Shown here: positions 1-6,932 of the stretch, piece by piece
Numbering within the stretch: the stretch's first letter is position 1
Layout: each line of letters begins with the position of its first letter
Origin: JBQTJN01 sp052387095
GTDB taxonomy: Bacteria; Pseudomonadota; Alphaproteobacteria; Micavibrionales; Micavibrionaceae
NCBI GenBank assembly: GCA_052387095.1
Contig: JBQTJN010000020.1
Location: 1 to 9,273, forward strand
DNA: 9,273 nt
Direction: 5' to 3'
Program-made: the position numbers and the translations under genes
Notes under the pieces: generated by a model
The model's input: only the letters and a program-made list of their open reading frames with translations
Databases searched by the model: none
What the model was told of the DNA's origin: nothing

Positions 1-132
1 TACAACTTCGCCAAACGGCTCAAAACCCTCAAAGGCCTCACCACTTACGAATACATCTGCAAAATATGGACAACACAACCGGAAAGGTTCAGGATAAATC
101 CCATCCATCACAAAGTGGGACTAAACATATAG
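1..132 (+). CDS. IS481-family transposase, C-terminal fragment
   Basis: The window opens inside a reading frame that gives YNFAKRLKTLKGLTTYEYIC, continues with KIWTTQPERF and closes with GLNI and a TAG stop. This matches the end of IS481-type (rve/DDE integrase fold) transposases, whose C-termini typically read YNFARRLKTLxGLTPYEYICKIW followed by a PERF or PDRF motif and a final GLNT. Only about 43 residues are present. The catalytic DDE residues lie outside the window, so it cannot be told whether the element is complete. The last residues (HHKVGLNI) differ slightly from the usual HQMPGLNT. The element ends close to the start of the unknown gene at 204, so that gene lies immediately next to an IS border. 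Confidence 0.85.
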   Translation, partial: YNFAKRLKTLKGLTTYEYICKIWTTQPERFRINPIHHKVGLNI

Positions 133-157
133 TTAACGATTTGTAAATACTTGTGCA
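133..157 (+). repeat. Probable right terminal end of the IS481-type element
   Basis: The AT-rich stretch directly after the transposase stop, containing GATTTGTAAATACTTGTGCA, resembles the terminal inverted repeats of this IS group, which tend to begin TGTNCAAGTATTTACA when read inward. The left copy is outside the window, so the exact border near 157 is inferred. Confidence 0.4.
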
Positions 158-179
158 ATATACTTTTTGGATTGGGTTT

Positions 180-185
180 TATAAT
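180..185 (+). promoter_or_regulatory. Possible -10 box for the gene at 204
   Basis: A perfect TATAAT lies 18 bases before the ATG at 204. No good -35 box stands 16-18 bases upstream of it. The nearest TTG-containing hexamer (TTGTGC, 151-156) is 23 bases away, inside the IS end. Transcription from here would leave a very short 5' leader containing the G6 ribosome binding site. Confidence 0.3.
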
Positions 186-203
186 AATCAGGGGGGTGTA
201 ATT

Positions 204-902
204 ATGACGTCCGATGTAAGAATTGTAGAATTTCAGAAAAGTAAACATGAATGGGCCAAGATCCCCGCTTCGGACCCTCAAAAGCCTAATAAAGTTGAAG
301 AAATTGAAAAGATTCCCGGAAGAATCCCCGGTGTCGGTTCTATGCCAAATGTAGAGGGCGGCATAAAAGCAGCGCAGAAAATAGGTGTTTTATTTGGTAG
401 TGGGCCAAAACCAGGAGAAGTCGGGCAGGGCGCAGAAAATTACCGCGATGCCAAGGTGGCTGAACTCACGAAACAAGGACACACGGTTATTGTCGCGTAT
501 GGCCTTAATGAGGAACAAACTCAGGCTTTGAAGTCGAAAATAGAAGCGCTGCAGCAAAGTGGCCGTATTCCTGCCAGTCGTCCCGTTAGTATCATAGGGA
601 TTGATGAAAAAACTTTTGTTCTCGATAAGGCTGGAAACCCCACTCCTTGGAAAAAATCGGAAGAAGCGTTCAATAGTGAATTTTTAGATGAAATGAAAAA
701 CGGTAAAGGCGATGCGGTATTAGAAATCTTTACTGATGCCGATCCAAAAACTTCACCTTCATATTTTTCCTATGGGGCTTTGGAATCAGAGTTCGGCGCA
801 CCCGAGGCTTTAAAGTCGCTGCAGGAAAAACTTGTTCCATCAGGGGCGGTTCCGGTTGTAAATCCAACACCTACCCCTACCCCATCGGTGCGGAAACCTT
901 GA
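204..902 (+). CDS. Protein of unknown function with Pro-Thr tail
   Basis: I do not recognise this 232-residue protein. The start at 204 is preferred because a G-rich ribosome binding site (GGGGGG, 191-196) lies 7 bases upstream. A longer version from GTG at 153 would begin inside the IS end. There is no signal peptide and no membrane segment. The N-terminal third is Lys/Glu/Pro-rich. The middle has a small Rossmann-like pattern: a hydrophobic strand (IGVLFGSGPKPGEVG, about residues 60-74), a helix, then a strand (HTVIVAYGL). A long helical charged stretch follows, then FVLDKAGNPTPW and DAVLEIFTDADP. The extreme C-terminus is PTPTPTPSVRKP, a flexible tail. It is a lone gene between two IS remnants and looks more AT-rich than the leucine operon, which suggests horizontally acquired cargo. 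It reads intact. Function cannot be assigned. Confidence 0.7.
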   Translation: MTSDVRIVEFQKSKHEWAKIPASDPQKPNKVEEIEKIPGRIPGVGSMPNVEGGIKAAQKIGVLFGSGPKPGEVGQGAENYRDAKVAELTKQGHTVIVAYGLNEEQTQALKSKIEALQQSGRIPASRPVSIIGIDEKTFVLDKAGNPTPWKKSEEAFNSEFLDEMKNGKGDAVLEIFTDADPKTSPSYFSYGALESEFGAPEALKSLQEKLVPSGAVPVVNPTPTPTPSVRKP

Positions 903-1036
903 TACAGACCCGAAAACCATAAATGACCCGCCCTCTTAAATTTGCCCATAATTTTGGTCTTCCCCCCCCCGAAAATCAGACCATTTTGAATGAGAGAGAA
1001 TTCGGTTTAATTTAACGTAGCGAACCGGAGGAAAGA

Positions 1037-1301
1037 ATGAAGAAGAAGCGCTTTACGGAGCCCAGATTGCCTTTGTATTGAAGCAGGTGGAGGTTGGTGT
1101 ATCAGTCGGTGAAGTCTGCCGGAAATCAGGAATATCAGAGCAGACACTTTATCGCTGGAAGAAAAAGTATGGCGGGACGCTGCCGTCCGAGATGAAAAAT
1201 ATAAACAGATGGAAGGAGAAAACGCCCGGCTGAAACAGCTGGTGGCGGATTTGAGTCTGGACAAGGAGATGCTGCAGGAGGTTTTAAGAAAAAAGCTTTA
1301 A
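1037..1301 (+). pseudogene. IS3-family orfA with two frameshifts
   Basis: The frame starts at ATG 1037 after a good ribosome binding site (GGAGGAAAGA) and gives MKKKRFTE. It then needs a one-base insertion near 1060 to continue as AQIAFVLKQVEVGVSVGEVC and SGISEQTLYRWKKKYGG, and a second one-base insertion near 1200 to continue as YKQMEGENARLKQLVADLSL and DKEMLQEVLRKKL. The corrected product is a typical OrfA of about 88 residues: a helix-turn-helix DNA-binding domain (SGISEQTLYRWKKKYGG) followed by a leucine-zipper coiled coil. Both lesions are single-base deletions. As it stands the frame ends after 14 codons. It is preserved well enough at the residue level that inactivation looks recent. 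Confidence 0.85.
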
Positions 1302-1435
1302 GGCCTGCCCGTCGCAAGGAGCTTGTCGATTTTTTGCGCGCCGCGTTTCAGGTATGTGCGCGCCGGGCCTGCGCGGTGATGCTGGGTTATCGTCGCCCCT
1401 ATTCTATCATTTCAAAGCTAATCACATGGTTATAA
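1289..1435 (+). pseudogene. IS3-family orfB, N-terminal fragment
   Basis: Read in the -1 frame relative to orfA, entered through the A6G heptamer at 1289-1295, this gives KKALRPARRKELVDFLRAAF and then QVCARRACAVMLGYRRPYSI. This is the usual start of the IS3-family OrfB transposase (KPARRRELVxxLxxxxxVSERRACRVL). Similarity stops about residue 40. The frame runs a few more codons (SKLITWL) to a TAA at 1433-1435. The integrase core with the DDE triad is absent. In intact relatives the OrfAB fusion made by -1 slippage is the transposase. Confidence 0.8.
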
Positions 1436-1461
1436 CTTTCTTTCGCTTTGCCTGTCGAACA

Positions 1462-1482
1462 ATCTTTTGCGCCGCAAAAGAT
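1462..1482 (-). terminator. Hairpin just past leuB, weak terminator candidate
   Basis: A perfect 9-bp inverted repeat, ATCTTTTGC and GCAAAAGAT, surrounds a 3-base loop only 5 bases past the leuB stop. On the minus strand the hairpin is followed by TGTTCGACAGG and has no U-tract, so it is not a canonical intrinsic terminator. It could still protect the 3' end of the message or terminate weakly. Confidence 0.35.
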
Positions 1483-1487
1483 CATAA

Positions 1488-2543
1488 TCAGGAAATTGCC
1501 TGGCAAACCCGGCTGCCCATCTCGTCTGTCGAGCATTTTGTCATGCCCGACGCATGTATATCAGGCGTCCGGAAGCCTTCTTGTAAGACGGCGCCGACGG
1601 CCTTATGAACGGCTTTCGCCAGTTCTTTTTTGCCAAAGGTAAACTCCATCATCATCGCAATGCTTAAAATCAGGCCGATAGGATTGGCCTTACCCTGCCT
1701 CGCAATGTCCGGGGCACTGCCATGAATGGGTTCATACAGGCCGCAGCGGCCGCCGAGCGATGCGGACGGCAGCAGCCCCAAAGACCCAGCCAGCACGGCC
1801 GCCTCGTCGGAGAGAATATCGCCGAACATGTTCGGCGTCAGTATCACATCGAAATCTGCCGGTTGGCGAATGATCTGCATGGCCGCGTTGTCGACATACA
1901 TATGCTGAAGCGCAACATCCGGGTAATCTTTGTGTACTTCCGTCACAATCTCGCGCCACAGCACCATGGTTTCAAGCACATTGGCCTTATCGACAGAACA
2001 AAGTTTTTTCCGGCGGTTGCGCGCCATACCAAACGCCATGTGCGCGACGCGGCGAATTTCTGACTCGCTATATGTCATCGTGTTCCAGGCACGGCGCTCA
2101 CCTTTTTCCTGCGTCATCCCGCGCGGCTCGCCGAAATAAAGATCGCCCGTCAGTTCGCGTACGATCGCGAACGACGCCCCTTCCATAATTTCGCTTTTCA
2201 GCGGCGAAAATTCCGCCAGCTCCGCCCAGATCTCAAGCGGACGGATATTGGCATACACATTCAGAGATTTCCGCAGCGCCAGCAGACCTGTTTCCGGCCG
2301 CGTTGCCAGCGGCAGAGCCTCCCATTTCGGCCCACCTACCGCGCTCAATAAAACTGCATCGGCGCCTTCCGCAAGGCGCGCCGTTTTGTCCGGATAAGGC
2401 GTGCCATGACGGTCAATCGCGATGCCGCCAATATCAGCCTCCTCGTAAGTAATAAAATCGCGGAACAGCGCCAGAAGTTTTTTCCCCTGCTCCATAATTT
2501 CCGGGCCGATGCCATCGCCGGGCAATAATAAGACTTTATGCAT
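1488..2543 (-). CDS. leuB: 3-isopropylmalate dehydrogenase
   Basis: Catalyses NAD-dependent oxidation and decarboxylation of 3-isopropylmalate to 2-ketoisocaproate in the cytoplasm. The 351-residue length is normal. The family signature is complete: GDGIGPE (9-15), substrate-binding arginines at R91, R101 and R129 (in LRKSL, ANIRPLE and IVRELTGDLYFGEPRG), the catalytic tyrosine Y136 and lysine K186 (VDKANV), metal-binding aspartates D218 (VDNAAMQII), D242 and D246 (NMFGDILSDEAA), and the NAD-binding loop EPIHGSAPDIA (271-281). The start ATG overlaps the end of leuD by 8 bases and has AAGGA about 8 bases upstream, so translation is probably coupled. It is the last gene of the operon. The C-terminus is complete despite lying close to the IS3 remnant. 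Confidence 0.97.
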   Translation of the reverse strand: MHKVLLLPGDGIGPEIMEQGKKLLALFRDFITYEEADIGGIAIDRHGTPYPDKTARLAEGADAVLLSAVGGPKWEALPLATRPETGLLALRKSLNVYANIRPLEIWAELAEFSPLKSEIMEGASFAIVRELTGDLYFGEPRGMTQEKGERRAWNTMTYSESEIRRVAHMAFGMARNRRKKLCSVDKANVLETMVLWREIVTEVHKDYPDVALQHMYVDNAAMQIIRQPADFDVILTPNMFGDILSDEAAVLAGSLGLLPSASLGGRCGLYEPIHGSAPDIARQGKANPIGLILSIAMMMEFTFGKKELAKAVHKAVGAVLQEGFRTPDIHASGMTKCSTDEMGSRVCQAIS

Positions 2544-3135
2544 GGGAAGAATCCTTCAGCCATGGCTGCGCCGCGAAATGCCGTGCTTCAAACGCCTGGA
2601 TCTTGTCCTCCATGCGCATTACGCGCTCGATATCGTCCAGCCCTTCTAGCAGAATTTCCCTGCGGTGGCTTTCAATCTCGAAACGAAAAGCGCTGCCGTC
2701 GTGCATAACCGTCTGCTTCTGCAAATCGATCGTCACATCGCCGGTTTTATCCACCAGTTTATTGATATCTTCCTGTGGCAGAACCACCGGCAGAATCCCG
2801 TTCTTGAAGCAGTTATTGTAAAAAATATCCGCAAATGACGATGCAATGACGGCGCGGATGCCAAAATCCAGCAGCGCCCATGGCGCGTGCTCGCGGCTTG
2901 AACCGCAGCCGAAATTCTGGCCTGCAATCAAAATCACACTTTTGGGTTGAGCGTTCAGGACGAACGTAGAGATAGGATTACCTTCCGCATCATAACGCCG
3001 TTCGGCAAACAAATGTTTTCCCAGCCCCGACCGCTTGATCGTCTTGAGATATTGCTTGGGAATAATCATATCCGTATCAATGTTGGAGATCGGAAGGTAA
3101 GCAGCCTCACCAGTAAGTGTATTGAATTTTTGCAT
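2536..3135 (-). CDS. leuD: 3-isopropylmalate dehydratase, small subunit
   Basis: Small (swivel-domain) subunit of isopropylmalate isomerase, which with LeuC converts 2-isopropylmalate to 3-isopropylmalate through an isopropylmaleate intermediate. At 199 residues it has the usual bacterial length. Visible signatures are the N-terminal TGEAAYLPISNIDTDMIIP (8-26), GQNFGCGSSREHAPWAL (72-88), which forms the substrate-recognition loop, and FYNNCFKNGILPVVLP (105-120). A strong ribosome binding site, AAGGAG, lies 6 bases before the ATG and overlaps the leuC stop region, leaving a 10-base gap. The 3' end overlaps leuB. Subunit order leuC-leuD is the standard one for the two-subunit enzyme. Confidence 0.97.
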   Translation of the reverse strand: MQKFNTLTGEAAYLPISNIDTDMIIPKQYLKTIKRSGLGKHLFAERRYDAEGNPISTFVLNAQPKSVILIAGQNFGCGSSREHAPWALLDFGIRAVIASSFADIFYNNCFKNGILPVVLPQEDINKLVDKTGDVTIDLQKQTVMHDGSAFRFEIESHRREILLEGLDDIERVMRMEDKIQAFEARHFAAQPWLKDSSHA

Positions 3136-3145
3136 GGGATTCTCC

Positions 3146-4549
3146 TTAAATAAATGTTCGCGCGTCGGTAATGCGGCCCGTAATCGCCGCCGCCGCCGCC
3201 ATCAGCGGGCTCATCAGGTGCGTGCGTCCGCCGCGGCCCTGCCGCCCTTCGAAATTGCGGTTGGATGTCGAGGCGCAGCGTTCACCCGGCTCCAGCCGGT
3301 CCGCGTTCATGGCCAGGCACATCGAGCAGCCCGGATCGCGCCATTGAAATCCTGATTCTTTGAAAACCCGGTCGAGTCCTTCCTGCTCCGCCTGGATTTT
3401 CACAAGACCCGATCCTGGCACAATCATCGCTCGCTTGATCGTCGATGCGACTTTGCGTCCTTCAACTGCTTTCGCCGCCAGCCGCAAATCTTCGATCCGC
3501 GCATTGGTGCAGGAGCCGATGAAAACCTGGTCGATTTTAATTCCCTCCAGCTTCGTACCGGGCTTCAGATCCATATATTCCAGCGCCTGGCGCATGGAAT
3601 CCTGCCGCACATTATCCGGCTGACTGCCCGGGTCGGGAATGGATGCCGTCACGGAGCTCGTCATTTCAGGATTGGTCCCCCACGATACCTGCGGCTCTAT
3701 CATGCCCGCGTCAAAGCGCTGATCCGTATCAAACCGCGCATCACCATCGGAGGAGAGCGTTTTCCAGTATTGTACAGCGCGATCCAGCAGATCGCCGGAC
3801 GGCGTCATCGGGCGGCCACGCAGATAAGTAAATGTCGTTTCATCCGGCGCAATCAGCCCCGCCCGCGCTCCGGCTTCAATCGACATATTGCAGACCGTCA
3901 TGCGCCCTTCCATGCTCAGGCTTTCAATCACCGGGCCGCAATATTCAATGACATGGCCGTTGCCGCCGGCAATGCCGATCTGGGAGATAATATAAAGAAT
4001 GATATCCTTCGCCGTAACGCCAGGCTGCAGCCTGCCATCAACATAGAGCCGCATATTTTTTGCTTTTTTCATGATCAACGCCTGTGCGGCGAAGACCTGC
4101 TCGATCTCGCTGGTGCCGATGCCGAATGATAATGCGCCGAATGCGCCATGCGTCGAAGTATGGCTGTCGCCGCAAACGATCGTAATACCGGGCAGCGTAA
4201 AACCCTGCTCCGGCCCGATAATGTGAACAATGCCCTGCCGCTGGTCGCCCGGCGCCAGGTAGTTCAGTTTGTACTTTCTGCAGTTTTTCTCCAGTTCCTC
4301 CACCTGTACGCGCGACTCCGGGTCGGTAATTCCCTGCTGCGTATGAATGGTCGGTATATTATGGTCCGCAGTGGCAAGAATACTGTTTGCATGCCGTAAT
4401 TTACGGCCGGCAAGACCTAAGCCTTCGAATGCCTGCGGACTTGTAACCTCGTGCACCATGTGCCGGTCGACATAGAGCAGCGATGTGTCGCCCTCCAGCT
4501 CGCTGACGACATGCTGCTCCCAGATTTTGTCGTAAAGAGTCTTGCTCAT
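3146..4549 (-). CDS. leuC: 3-isopropylmalate dehydratase, large subunit
   Basis: Large catalytic subunit of isopropylmalate isomerase, an aconitase-family enzyme that holds a [4Fe-4S] cluster. It has 467 residues, typical of the bacterial LeuC of about 466-470. The start MSKTLYDKIWEQHVV and the block IVCGDSHTSTHGAFGALSFG (124-143) are diagnostic. The three cluster cysteines are C347 (FIGSCTNARIEDLR), C408 and C411 (DPGCSMCLAMN). SNRNFEGRQGRGGRTHLMSP (429-448) is the conserved C-terminal substrate-binding segment. Its ATG lies one base after the ilvE stop, with AAGGG about 10 bases upstream. It pairs with LeuD, the next gene. Confidence 0.97.
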   Translation of the reverse strand: MSKTLYDKIWEQHVVSELEGDTSLLYVDRHMVHEVTSPQAFEGLGLAGRKLRHANSILATADHNIPTIHTQQGITDPESRVQVEELEKNCRKYKLNYLAPGDQRQGIVHIIGPEQGFTLPGITIVCGDSHTSTHGAFGALSFGIGTSEIEQVFAAQALIMKKAKNMRLYVDGRLQPGVTAKDIILYIISQIGIAGGNGHVIEYCGPVIESLSMEGRMTVCNMSIEAGARAGLIAPDETTFTYLRGRPMTPSGDLLDRAVQYWKTLSSDGDARFDTDQRFDAGMIEPQVSWGTNPEMTSSVTASIPDPGSQPDNVRQDSMRQALEYMDLKPGTKLEGIKIDQVFIGSCTNARIEDLRLAAKAVEGRKVASTIKRAMIVPGSGLVKIQAEQEGLDRVFKESGFQWRDPGCSMCLAMNADRLEPGERCASTSNRNFEGRQGRGGRTHLMSPLMAAAAAITGRITDARTFI

Positions 4550-4550
4550 A

Positions 4551-5408
4551 TTATTTTTCCCTTACCAGCGCCGAATAGGCCTGTCTTATTTTCTTCGTGA
4601 TTGGGCCGACCGGAAATACTTGATCGTCAATCTGCCCGACCGGTTGGATCTCCGCCGCCGTGCCCGTAATAAACACCTCATCGGCCTGCAGAATTTCCTC
4701 CGGCGGAATATGCCGCTCGCGCACCGGAATGCCAAGATCATTTGCGATCTGGATAGCCGTCTGCCGGGTGATGCCATTCAGGAAACAATCGGCAATCGGC
4801 GTATGCAACACGCCATCCTTGACGAAAAACACGTTGGCTGACGATATTTCGGCCAGATAACCGCGATAATCTTTCATCAGAGCATCATGAAAACCGTTCT
4901 TCTCCGCCTTGTTCTTGCCCATCGTGCCGGTGATGTACTGGCCGTTAGCCTTGGCCTGCACCGGCCCCATTGTCGGCGCCGGTCGCACCCAGTCCGACCA
5001 GGTCAGCTTCAGCCCTACATTGTCAGACCCGAAATAAAAATCCCATATCCAGACAGCAATCGCGGTATTTACCGAATTCTGGCGGGATGATACCGCCAGA
5101 CTCTCGGGCCCGTACCAGGCGAGCGGCCGCACATACGCCTCCTTCAACCCGTTGCGCTTCAGCGTTTCAACTGCCGCATCGTTAAGCTCCTCAACGTTAT
5201 AGGGAATTTCAAACCCGAGCATCGAAGCTGAATCGCACAAGCGTTTATGATGTTCCGTCATTTTAAAAATTCTGCCATTATAGGCGCGCATGCCTTCAAA
5301 CACACCGCTGCCGTAATGCAGCGTATGCGTCAGCACATGCACATTCGCATCCTGCATATCCACGAACTCTCCATTCATCCAGACTTCGCCTTTTTGCTTA
5401 TGCAGCAT
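4551..5408 (-). CDS. ilvE: Branched-chain amino acid aminotransferase
   Basis: A pyridoxal-phosphate enzyme of fold type IV that transfers the glutamate amino group to 2-ketoisocaproate (leucine) and to the keto acids of valine and isoleucine. It has 285 residues, slightly shorter than the E. coli enzyme. Visible features are HVLTHTLHYGSGVFEGMRAY (24-43), YVRPLAWYG (92-100), the probable cofactor lysine K153 in QAKANGQY (the position of the E. coli AAKAGGNY lysine), the PLP-contacting E187 in LAEISSANVFFV, NGITRQT (211-217) and the phosphate-binding TGTAAEI (248-254). The start is fixed by AGGAGG 5 bases before the ATG, inside the leuA end, with an 11-base overlap. A D-amino-acid or aminodeoxychorismate-lyase relative is less likely given the operon. 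Confidence 0.94.
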   Translation of the reverse strand: MLHKQKGEVWMNGEFVDMQDANVHVLTHTLHYGSGVFEGMRAYNGRIFKMTEHHKRLCDSASMLGFEIPYNVEELNDAAVETLKRNGLKEAYVRPLAWYGPESLAVSSRQNSVNTAIAVWIWDFYFGSDNVGLKLTWSDWVRPAPTMGPVQAKANGQYITGTMGKNKAEKNGFHDALMKDYRGYLAEISSANVFFVKDGVLHTPIADCFLNGITRQTAIQIANDLGIPVRERHIPPEEILQADEVFITGTAAEIQPVGQIDDQVFPVGPITKKIRQAYSALVREK

Positions 5409-6927
5409 GACGGCCTCCTTTGACGCTGCGCGATAGGATTTTATTGATTCCGGTCATGTAGGCGCGCGATGCCGCCATGATCGTATCTGTATCCCGCGCA
5501 TGGCCGGTATAAAGCTCATCGTCCCAGTCCAGCGTGATTTTAGCCTCCGCCTGCGCATCGGTGCCGTGCGAAATGCTGTGCACTTCGAAATCCACCAGCG
5601 ACGGCGCATCGCCGGAAATCAGGTGATGCATGGCTTTAAAAATCGCGTCCAAAGGTCCATCGCCTTCCGAGCGGAAAATCTGATTTTGCTTTTGGCTTTT
5701 GACTGTGATCTCGGCGCTGTACTGCCCGTCGGCATGCCGATCCATATTGAAGGATTCAAGCTGTACCAGCTGCTGCTTTTCATCGGTGCGGTAATCAAAC
5801 ATGATCGCCATGATATCTTCTTCCGTCACGTGCTTCTTGCGGTCGCACAGAGATTTGAATGCGGTGAATAAAACCTGGAACTCATCATCCTCCATTTTGA
5901 CGCCCCATTCATTGACTTTGCTTTTCAGCGCCGCCCGCCCGGAATGCTTGCCAAGCACGATCTGCGTCTTGTTCACGCCCACGGTTTCCGGCGCGATAAT
6001 CTCGTAAGTATTGCGGTTTTTCAGCATGCCGTCCTGGTGAATGCCCGATTCATGCGCGAAGGCATTGGCCCCCACGATGGCCTTGTTTTTCTGTACGGCA
6101 AACCCGGTCGCCGCCGCGACAAAACGCGATATCGGGAAAATTTTCTTCGTCTCGATGCCGGTTTCAAAGTTAAAAAAATCGGGGCGGGTCTTGATCGCCA
6201 TCACAACCTCTTCCATCGCCGTGTTGCCGGCCCGCTCGCCGATGCCGTTGATGGTGCATTCAACCTGCCGCGCCCCGCCGGAAATCCCCGCCAGCGAATT
6301 GGCCGTTGCCAGCCCCAGATCATTGTGACAGTGCACTGAAAAAATCACGTCGGGATAAGCCTGGCACAACATTGCGATCAATGGCTTGTAATCCTCCGGC
6401 AAGGCATAACCGACCGTGTCCGGAATATTGATTGTACCCGCGCCCGCCTTCACCGCAACACCAACCGCTTTCTTCAGAAACTCAGGGTCGCTGCGCGTCG
6501 CGTCCATCGCCGACCATTCAACATCGTCGCAAAACAATCTCGCATAGCGGACCGTTTCATCGATGCGCTCTAGCACCTGCTCTTTCGTCATCTGGAACTG
6601 GTGTTCGATATGAATATCGCTGGTGGAGATGAATGTATGAATGCGGGGCTTGACGGCCTTGGCCAGGGATTTGGCCGCGACCTCGATATCCGCCTTGACC
6701 GCTCGCGCCAAACTGCAGACTGAAGCATTCCTGACAATCCCGCAGACAGCATCGATGCAGGCCATGTCACCCGGCGACGCCGCCGCAAACCCCGCCTCGA
6801 TCACATCGACACCCATGCCGTCGAGCAGTCCGGCAATCATGAGCTTCTCCTGCATGGACATCGTCGCGCCGGGAGACTGTTCTCCATCTCGCAATGTGGT
6901 ATCGAAAATAATTATTTTGTCAGACAT
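5398..6927 (-). CDS. leuA: 2-isopropylmalate synthase
   Basis: Condenses acetyl-CoA with 2-ketoisovalerate, the committed step to leucine. The start at 6927 gives MSDKIIIFDTTLRDGEQSPG with AGGAG 8 bases upstream. An in-frame ATG at 6951 would add 8 residues (MRISGVVK) that cover that ribosome binding site and is not preferred. The product is 509 residues. The TIM-barrel catalytic domain carries the metal ligands D9/D14 region, H199 and H201 (SVHCHNDLG) and N235 (GERAGNTAMEE). NAFAHESGIHQDGM (288-301) and the flexible subdomain follow. The C-terminal LeuA dimer/regulatory domain (about 360-509, ending in RDTDTIMAASRAYMTGINKI) is present, so leucine feedback inhibition is expected from the family. 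It is the first gene of the operon, behind the leader peptide described separately. Confidence 0.97.
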   Translation of the reverse strand: MSDKIIIFDTTLRDGEQSPGATMSMQEKLMIAGLLDGMGVDVIEAGFAAASPGDMACIDAVCGIVRNASVCSLARAVKADIEVAAKSLAKAVKPRIHTFISTSDIHIEHQFQMTKEQVLERIDETVRYARLFCDDVEWSAMDATRSDPEFLKKAVGVAVKAGAGTINIPDTVGYALPEDYKPLIAMLCQAYPDVIFSVHCHNDLGLATANSLAGISGGARQVECTINGIGERAGNTAMEEVVMAIKTRPDFFNFETGIETKKIFPISRFVAAATGFAVQKNKAIVGANAFAHESGIHQDGMLKNRNTYEIIAPETVGVNKTQIVLGKHSGRAALKSKVNEWGVKMEDDEFQVLFTAFKSLCDRKKHVTEEDIMAIMFDYRTDEKQQLVQLESFNMDRHADGQYSAEITVKSQKQNQIFRSEGDGPLDAIFKAMHHLISGDAPSLVDFEVHSISHGTDAQAEAKITLDWDDELYTGHARDTDTIMAASRAYMTGINKILSRSVKGGRHAA

Positions 6928-6932
6928 TTTTA

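Larger units (their letters stand above)
955..1435 (+). mobile_element. Degraded IS3-family element, 5' part only
   Basis: The left end is probably TGGTCT at 955-960. It is followed by a run of nine C (962-970) and by GAAAATCAGACC, so TGGTCT and AGACCA form a short inverted repeat around the C-tract, as at the tips of many IS3-family elements. Behind it lie orfA with frameshifts (1037-1301), an intact A6G slippage heptamer (1289-1295) and the first codons of orfB. Similarity is lost near 1405. The rest of orfB, the DDE domain and the right inverted repeat are missing, so this is a non-mobile remnant. It stops roughly 80 bases short of the leuB stop codon. Confidence 0.75.

Noticed and set aside
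153..203. N-terminal extension of the unknown protein from GTG 153.
   Set aside because: It starts inside the IS481-type end and lacks a ribosome binding site, whereas ATG 204 has a G-rich one at good spacing.
1722..2139. Long plus-strand frames opposite leuB and, elsewhere, opposite leuC, ilvE and leuA.
   Set aside because: They are compositionally biased antisense shadows of conserved enzymes, with no ribosome binding sites or family motifs.
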